Below, piece by piece: positions 59,508 through 64,000 of a DNA stretch of 64,000 nt. The stretch comes from JBFGCM01 sp041581135 (GTDB lineage: Bacteria; Actinomycetota; Acidimicrobiia; Spongiisociales; UBA5794): NCBI GenBank assembly GCA_041581135.1, contig JBFGCM010000003.1:1-64000 (forward strand), in the 5' to 3' direction. Position 1 is the stretch's first letter. Every line of letters starts with the position of its first letter. A program made the translations under genes and the position numbers. The notes below the pieces were generated by a model. The model did no database searches. It saw only the letters and a list, made by a program, of their open reading frames with translations, and was not told the DNA's origin.

Positions 59508-62500
59508 ATGGGCAGAGCTCGCGAGGGGCAGTTGGCAGACAGACGACGGCGGTGGAAGAGCCGGCCCTTCCGGGCCGGACTGGTTCGCTTCGCGGCATTT
59601 GCGATACCAATCGTGGCTGCCGTCGTGGCGGCGATCAGCGCTGCTCAGCTTCTTCCGGTTCCCGAAGATCCGCTCCAAGAGGTGCTGTGGTGGGTGGCGG
59701 TCATCTCGGTTTCATTGGTGGCGCTCTTCGTGTTCGACCGCATCGCTCGCAGGCTGCTGCCGCTGGCGGTGCTCCTCCGCTTGTCGCTGGTGTTCCCCGA
59801 CCAGGCTCCGTCCCGCTACCGGCTGGCGCTGCGGTCCGGATCCACCCGCCTCCTCCGGGCGCAGGTGGAGTACGCCCGGTCGCACGGCATCGACGACAGC
59901 CCGACCCGATCTGCCGAGTTCATCCTCTCGCTGACGGCGGCGCTCACTTCGCACGACCGCATCACCCGGGGCCACGCCGAACGCACCCGGGCATACGCAG
60001 ACCTCATCGGTGAAGAGCTGAAGCTCGACGATCGCGACCGCAATCTGCTGCGGTGGGCGGCACTCCTGCACGACATCGGCAAGCTGGCCGTGGCCGCCGA
60101 GATCCTCAACCGCAGTCGGCCGCTGAACGAGCCGGAGTGGGAAGCCATCAAGCACCACCCCATGGACGGCTACGACCTGGCGGCGCCACTCCACGACTTC
60201 CTCGGAGAGTGGGCGGAGTCGATCGCCATGCACCATGAGCGGTGGGACGGTTCCGGCTATCCCCGGGGCATCGCCGCGGATGACATCGCCCTCGGCGCCC
60301 GGATCGTTTCGGTGGCCGATGCCTACGACGCCATGACCGCGGCACGCTCCTACAGCCGGCCCGTGCCGGCCGCTGCCGCCCGCCGCGAGCTGGCCACCCA
60401 GGCCGGTAGCCAGTTCGACCCCGCCATCGTGCGTGCCTTCCTCAATGTCTCCATCGGCCGGCTCCGCTGGATCATGGGTCCGCTGGCCATCCTCGCCCAG
60501 CTGCCGTTCCTCGGCGGCTTGCAGCGTGTCGGTGAAGTCGCCGGCGTGGTGGCCGGCGGGGTAGCCGCCGTCGGGGCGCTCATGCTGGGGGGCGCCGTCA
60601 CTCCGGACACGCCCCTCATCGAGCCCGGGCCTCGCATCGAAGTGCTCGCCGCCGCAACGGAGGTGGTGGTGGAACCCGACGTCGCCGACCTCGAGTCCGT
60701 CGAGATCACCTCGGAGCCGCTCTTCGGTACGGCGATGATCCGTCCCGACGGCTCCGTCACGTACGCGCCGAATCCGGGATACGAGGGGTCCGACACGTTC
60801 ACGATCATGACGTGCACCACATCGGGTGCATGCATCGAACAAGACGTGGTCGTCACCGTGACCGCTCCACCGTTGGCAGCTGGAGAGGAGCCGCTGGACC
60901 CGGGACCCACCACCACGATCCCACCGCCGCCGCCCACGACTGCTGCCACGACGACCACGACGAGCGCGCCGACCGGCGGTGCGACGACGACTACGACGGC
61001 GGCGACGACCTCCACGACGGCGGCCGCGGCCACGACGACGACGACCACCGCCGGGGCCACGACAACGACCACGATGGCACCCGCGACGACGACGTCCACC
61101 ACGAGTACCACCACCACCACCACCACCACCACGAGCACGACGATGCCCCCGGGCCCGGCGGTCGTCGCCGATGCGTTCGTCACCAACGAGGACACGGCGG
61201 TGACCGCGTCGGTGACGGCCAACGACCCGGGCCCCGGCCTCGATCTGGTATCGCTGCGCATCGTCACCGGACCCACCTCGGGAACCGCAGCGCTCGCCGG
61301 AGGCGGATCGGTGACGTACACCCCGACGCCGAACTTCTTCGGTGCGGACTCCTTCGTGTACGAGATCTGCGACACGAGCGGTCTGTGCGCCACTGCCATG
61401 GTCGCCGTGACGGTGGTCGCAGTGAACGATGCTCCGGTCGCGGTCGACGACACGGCGTCGACCAACGAGGACGAGGCCGTGGTGGTCAATGTGTGGATCA
61501 ACGACAGCGACGTCGAGAGCGACATCGACCCCGCCAGCGTGTCGGTGGACACCCCACCGACGTCGGGCTCGGCTGTGCCTGACGGCCTGGGCGGTGTGAT
61601 CTACACCCCGGCGCTCAACACGAACGGCATCGACACGTTCACCTACCAGATCTGTGACTTGGCCGGGGCCTGTTCTACGGCGACCGTGACGGTCACGGTG
61701 GCCGCCGTGAACGATGCCCCTGACGCCGTGGACGACACCTCTGCCACCGACCCGGGCGTGCCCGTGACCATCGATGTGCTGGCGAACGACTCCGATGCCG
61801 AATCAGACCCGATCGCCGTCACCTCGTGGGATGCCACGTCGACCTTCGGCGGAACGATCACGTGCGGGCCGTCCACCTGCACGTACACACCTCCCGTCGG
61901 CAGCTGGGCCACCACCGATACGTTCACCTACACGATCGCTGACCCCGACGGTGCGGCCGACACCGCCACGGTGAGCGTCGACCCGAACTTCGTCGTGGCC
62001 GAACTGGGCGTGCAGCCGGCGGGACTGGGTGACCAGGTATCGCAGCCGATCCTGCCCTTGACGTTCGATGCGACGCCGGGCAACGCCACGCTGCCGAACT
62101 ACGACGCCGACCGCAACCCCGATCCGGGCCTCACCATTCTCATCGGGCCGCCGGGGATCGCGGCACAGCTGGCGGAGACCGACCCCGCCAAGTTCCAGCT
62201 GTGGGCGCACGCTGCCACGTCCGACGTCGAGCTCGACGGTGCCGTGACGTTCACCATCTGGAGTGCCATGGATGGGCTGGCCGGAGGACTCACCGGACGG
62301 CTTCGGGTCTTCCTGCTCGATTGCCCCGCTTCGACCGTCGACGGCACCGACTGCACGGAGCTGGACCACAAGACCATCACGAACATTCCGTGGCCGGCGG
62401 CGTGGGAAGAGGTGACCATGAACTTCGGCCCCATCCTGCACACGGTCCCGGCGGGCAATCTGTTGGCCATCAAGGTGGTGGTGCCGCCGACGTCGAGCGC

Positions 62501-62573
62501 CGACATGTGGTTCGCCTTCGGGGCCACGGGCTTCGAGAGCACACTGACGGTTCGAGCCAACTCACCGCTGTAG
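59508..62573 (+). CDS. HD-GYP protein with extracellular cadherin-like repeats and Thr-rich stalk
   Basis: 1021 residues. Two membrane helices (about 25-47 and 58-79), then an HD-GYP domain (about 135-310) with H156, H188-D189 ('LLHDIGK') and 'HHERWDGSGYP' (242-252), the signature of c-di-GMP phosphodiesterases. A further membrane segment (about 343-365) is followed by an extracellular half: one 'VTYAPNPGYEGSDTF' domain, a Thr-rich stalk (about 468-546), three cadherin-like 'NEDTAVTASVTANDPG/NDAPVAVDDTASTNEDE/VLANDSDAESD' repeats, and a beta-domain to the end. With three membrane passes the HD-GYP part is inside and the repeats outside. The final residues fall in a 53-bp duplication. ATG at 59508 has no clear ribosome site. 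Confidence 0.87.
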   Translation: MGRAREGQLADRRRRWKSRPFRAGLVRFAAFAIPIVAAVVAAISAAQLLPVPEDPLQEVLWWVAVISVSLVALFVFDRIARRLLPLAVLLRLSLVFPDQAPSRYRLALRSGSTRLLRAQVEYARSHGIDDSPTRSAEFILSLTAALTSHDRITRGHAERTRAYADLIGEELKLDDRDRNLLRWAALLHDIGKLAVAAEILNRSRPLNEPEWEAIKHHPMDGYDLAAPLHDFLGEWAESIAMHHERWDGSGYPRGIAADDIALGARIVSVADAYDAMTAARSYSRPVPAAAARRELATQAGSQFDPAIVRAFLNVSIGRLRWIMGPLAILAQLPFLGGLQRVGEVAGVVAGGVAAVGALMLGGAVTPDTPLIEPGPRIEVLAAATEVVVEPDVADLESVEITSEPLFGTAMIRPDGSVTYAPNPGYEGSDTFTIMTCTTSGACIEQDVVVTVTAPPLAAGEEPLDPGPTTTIPPPPPTTAATTTTTSAPTGGATTTTTAATTSTTAAAATTTTTTAGATTTTTMAPATTTSTTSTTTTTTTTTSTTMPPGPAVVADAFVTNEDTAVTASVTANDPGPGLDLVSLRIVTGPTSGTAALAGGGSVTYTPTPNFFGADSFVYEICDTSGLCATAMVAVTVVAVNDAPVAVDDTASTNEDEAVVVNVWINDSDVESDIDPASVSVDTPPTSGSAVPDGLGGVIYTPALNTNGIDTFTYQICDLAGACSTATVTVTVAAVNDAPDAVDDTSATDPGVPVTIDVLANDSDAESDPIAVTSWDATSTFGGTITCGPSTCTYTPPVGSWATTDTFTYTIADPDGAADTATVSVDPNFVVAELGVQPAGLGDQVSQPILPLTFDATPGNATLPNYDADRNPDPGLTILIGPPGIAAQLAETDPAKFQLWAHAATSDVELDGAVTFTIWSAMDGLAGGLTGRLRVFLLDCPASTVDGTDCTELDHKTITNIPWPAAWEEVTMNFGPILHTVPAGNLLAIKVVVPPTSSADMWFAFGATGFESTLTVRANSPL
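60909..61145 (+). repeat. Thr-codon-rich low-complexity tract (protein stalk)
   Basis: Runs of ACG/ACC/ACT codons with Ala and Pro encode a stalk of about 79 residues, more than half threonine, between extracellular domains of the HD-GYP protein. The ACGACGACGACC-type triplet runs could expand or contract in frame. Confidence 0.8.
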
Positions 62574-62661
62574 GTGATTGAAGCGGGTCTCAGGCCTGGC
62601 GCCACACTGCCAACTCACCGCTGTCGGTGATTGAAGCGGGTCTCAGGCCTGGCGCCACACT
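62556..62661. repeat. 53-bp tandem duplication at the convergent gene ends
   Basis: 62556-62608 and 62609-62661 are identical except for one base (GTAGGT versus GTCGGT). The first copy holds the stop (TAG, 62571-62573) of the HD-GYP gene, the second the stop (TCA on the plus strand, 62643-62645) of the minus-strand glycosidase; the single mismatch changes the TAG copy to TCG. A recent local duplication. Confidence 0.95.
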
Positions 62662-64000
62662 GCGGCCGATCGCCCCGGCACGCTGAACCGCACGTTGTGC
62701 TCGCCGGCCTCGGCCGTCCCGGTGCCCCACACTTTGGCCAGCGTGGCCTGATGGGTGATCGACACCGACTCGGTCTCCTCTCCGGCGTTCACCGCAACCA
62801 CCATCGAACCCGGTCCTTTGCCCCTTCGGAAGAGATACAGCATGGCGCCCCACTCCGATGAGTCCGGCCACAGCACCTGGTAGTCGGGTGCGCGTAGGGC
62901 GGCATGCTCGTGGCGGAGCCGGGTGAGGCTCGTGACGGTCTCCAACGTCTCCGTGTCCCAGGTGTCGGGCCGGTCCCACGGGAATGAACGGCGGCAGTCC
63001 GGATCGCGGCCGCCGGGAAGGCCGACCTCGGTGCCGTAGTAGATGCAGGGCGGGCCGGGGAAGGTCAACAGCAACACGAGCGCCAGCTCGACCGAGGTGC
63101 GGTCGCCGCCGGCGATGGTGAGGATGCGGGCCGTGTCGTGGCTGTCGAGCAGGTTCAGGTTGGCGGTGTTGGCCGCGGGCCGGTAGATGGACAGTAGGTG
63201 GCGCATCTTGTCCCCGTACATGGCCGCATCCACGGGCGGCAAGATCTCGTAGTGGTGGTTGTCCAGGTCCATGCGCGGGTCCACCCGGCGCCCCGCCGTG
63301 AAGGCGATGGTGGGCCCGGTGAATTGGTAGTTCATGGTGGCGTCGAACCGGTTTCCGCGATTGACCCACTCCGCCGCTTCTCCCCACAGCTCGCCGACGA
63401 TGTAGAGGTCGGGGTTGATGGCGCGCACCCGGCTGCGGAACTCCTCCCAGAATCCTGGCGTCGTGATCTCGCCGGGCACGTCGAGGCGCCATCCGTCGAT
63501 GCCCTTGCGTGCCCAATGCTCGGCGACCCGCATGAGGTACTCCCGGACATCCGGGTTGTCCGTGTTGAAGGCCGGTAGCGCCTTCAGTCCCCACCAGGCT
63601 TCGTAGTTGGCCGGCTTGGTCTCGTCGTACGGGTGGAGCGGCCACTCGCTGACGCGAAACCAGTCGATCCACGGTGAGTCGGGTCCGTTCTCGAGGATGT
63701 CGTGGAACTGGAAGAACCCGCGTGACGCGTGATTGAACACTCCGTCGAGCACCACACGAACATCTCTGGCGTGAGCTTCCTCCACGAGCTCGTCGAAGGC
63801 GTCGCCGCCACCGAGCAGCGGGTCGACTCGGTAGTAGTCATGGGTGTGGTACCGGTGATTCGACCCGCTCTGGAAGATCGGGTTCAGATAGAGCGCGTTG
63901 ACTCCGAGATCCACCAACCAGTCGAGCTTGTCGACGATGCCGAGCAGGTCGCCCCCTTTGTAGCCGTGGGTCGTGGGCAGAGCGTCCCAGGGCTCCAGCT
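62643..64000 (-). CDS. GH13 alpha-glycosidase, C-terminal part (cut by window edge)
   Basis: The minus-strand frame is open from the right edge, giving about 450 residues. It starts with 'GYKGGDLLGIVDKLDWLVDLGVNALYLNPIF', has region I 'VVLDGVFNH', region II 'GIDGWRLDVPGE' with the nucleophile Asp, region III 'LYIVGELWGE' with the acid Glu, and region IV 'LLDSHDTAR'. The beta-domain C ends 'NVRFSVPGRSAAVWRQA'. The pattern resembles neopullulanase/cyclomaltodextrinase-type enzymes, which act on maltodextrins or cyclodextrins, and fits the nearby mal and glgA genes. The N-terminus, where such enzymes carry an extra domain, is outside the window. Confidence 0.88.
   Translation of the reverse strand, partial: LEPWDALPTTHGYKGGDLLGIVDKLDWLVDLGVNALYLNPIFQSGSNHRYHTHDYYRVDPLLGGGDAFDELVEEAHARDVRVVLDGVFNHASRGFFQFHDILENGPDSPWIDWFRVSEWPLHPYDETKPANYEAWWGLKALPAFNTDNPDVREYLMRVAEHWARKGIDGWRLDVPGEITTPGFWEEFRSRVRAINPDLYIVGELWGEAAEWVNRGNRFDATMNYQFTGPTIAFTAGRRVDPRMDLDNHHYEILPPVDAAMYGDKMRHLLSIYRPAANTANLNLLDSHDTARILTIAGGDRTSVELALVLLLTFPGPPCIYYGTEVGLPGGRDPDCRRSFPWDRPDTWDTETLETVTSLTRLRHEHAALRAPDYQVLWPDSSEWGAMLYLFRRGKGPGSMVVAVNAGEETESVSITHQATLAKVWGTGTAEAGEHNVRFSVPGRSAAVWRQA

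Overview
This 64 kb window is high-GC chromosomal DNA from an actinomycete-like bacterium. The best fit is Actinomycetota outside the classic Streptomyces/Mycobacterium groups, perhaps Acidimicrobiia. The pointers are a Kgd-type fused oxoglutarate enzyme, an EtfD-like Fe-S membrane protein, a SigB/RsbV/RsbW/SpoIIE stress module, an actinobacterial-style MetY, and many genes whose start codon sits 7-10 nt after a TANNNT box (leaderless transcription). The taxonomic call is inference. I found no rRNA, tRNA, CRISPR array, insertion sequence or prophage. Both edges cut genes: a GNAT acetyltransferase on the left and a GH13 glycosidase on the right.

Layout. 0-9 kb: a protein joining an endonuclease-IV-like TIM barrel to a LigD-type polymerase/primase domain, a candidate non-coding RNA, a CPA2 antiporter, a tetR-hypothetical-sulfurtransferase operon, a membrane protein behind a palindromic operator, a methyltransferase, and NTF2-like and DUF6544-like proteins. 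9-17 kb: metY plus an alpha/beta hydrolase, a stand-alone 5'-3' exonuclease, MpaB-type oxygenase, a CrtI-like oxidoreductase, SRAP/HMCES protein and several small membrane proteins, one of only 58 codons. 17-23 kb: a secreted repeat protein with six exact 150-bp FG-GAP-like units, then an operon of a Tat-exported Cys-rich four-repeat protein and a TlpA-like thioredoxin lipoprotein. 23-30 kb: SLC13-type permease, proC, an ECF sigma factor with a translationally coupled membrane partner, a TPM-domain membrane protein and PspA. 30-35 kb: methyltransferase, EtfD, a small zinc-ribbon protein behind a 9-codon leader peptide, a PhnZ-like HD protein and a D-amino-acid-oxidase-like enzyme. 35-39 kb: a compact partner-switching module (STAS antagonist, RsbW-like, SigB-type sigma, SpoIIE phosphatase). 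39-49.4 kb: a small secreted protein, a second ECF sigma/membrane-partner pair, and a secreted protein of about 2660 residues carrying both a subtilisin (S8) and an immune-inhibitor-A-type (M6) protease. 49.7-64 kb: maltodextrin-type ABC transporter genes (malEFG, no ATPase gene), glycogen synthase, a repeat-filled intergenic region, kgd, a protein joining a cytoplasmic HD-GYP domain to extracellular cadherin-like repeats, and the GH13 glycosidase.

How the parts fit. The sugar-binding protein, two permeases, glycogen synthase and glycosidase suggest alpha-glucan uptake and storage. The three sigma factors with their partners, PspA/TPM and SpoIIE form a large envelope and general stress capacity. 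The most unusual items are three multidomain proteins (EndoIV-like/PolDom, S8/M6 double protease, HD-GYP/adhesin) and the Cys-rich Tat substrate paired with a thiol-redox lipoprotein. All functions are assigned from sequence motifs read by eye; no database search was run.
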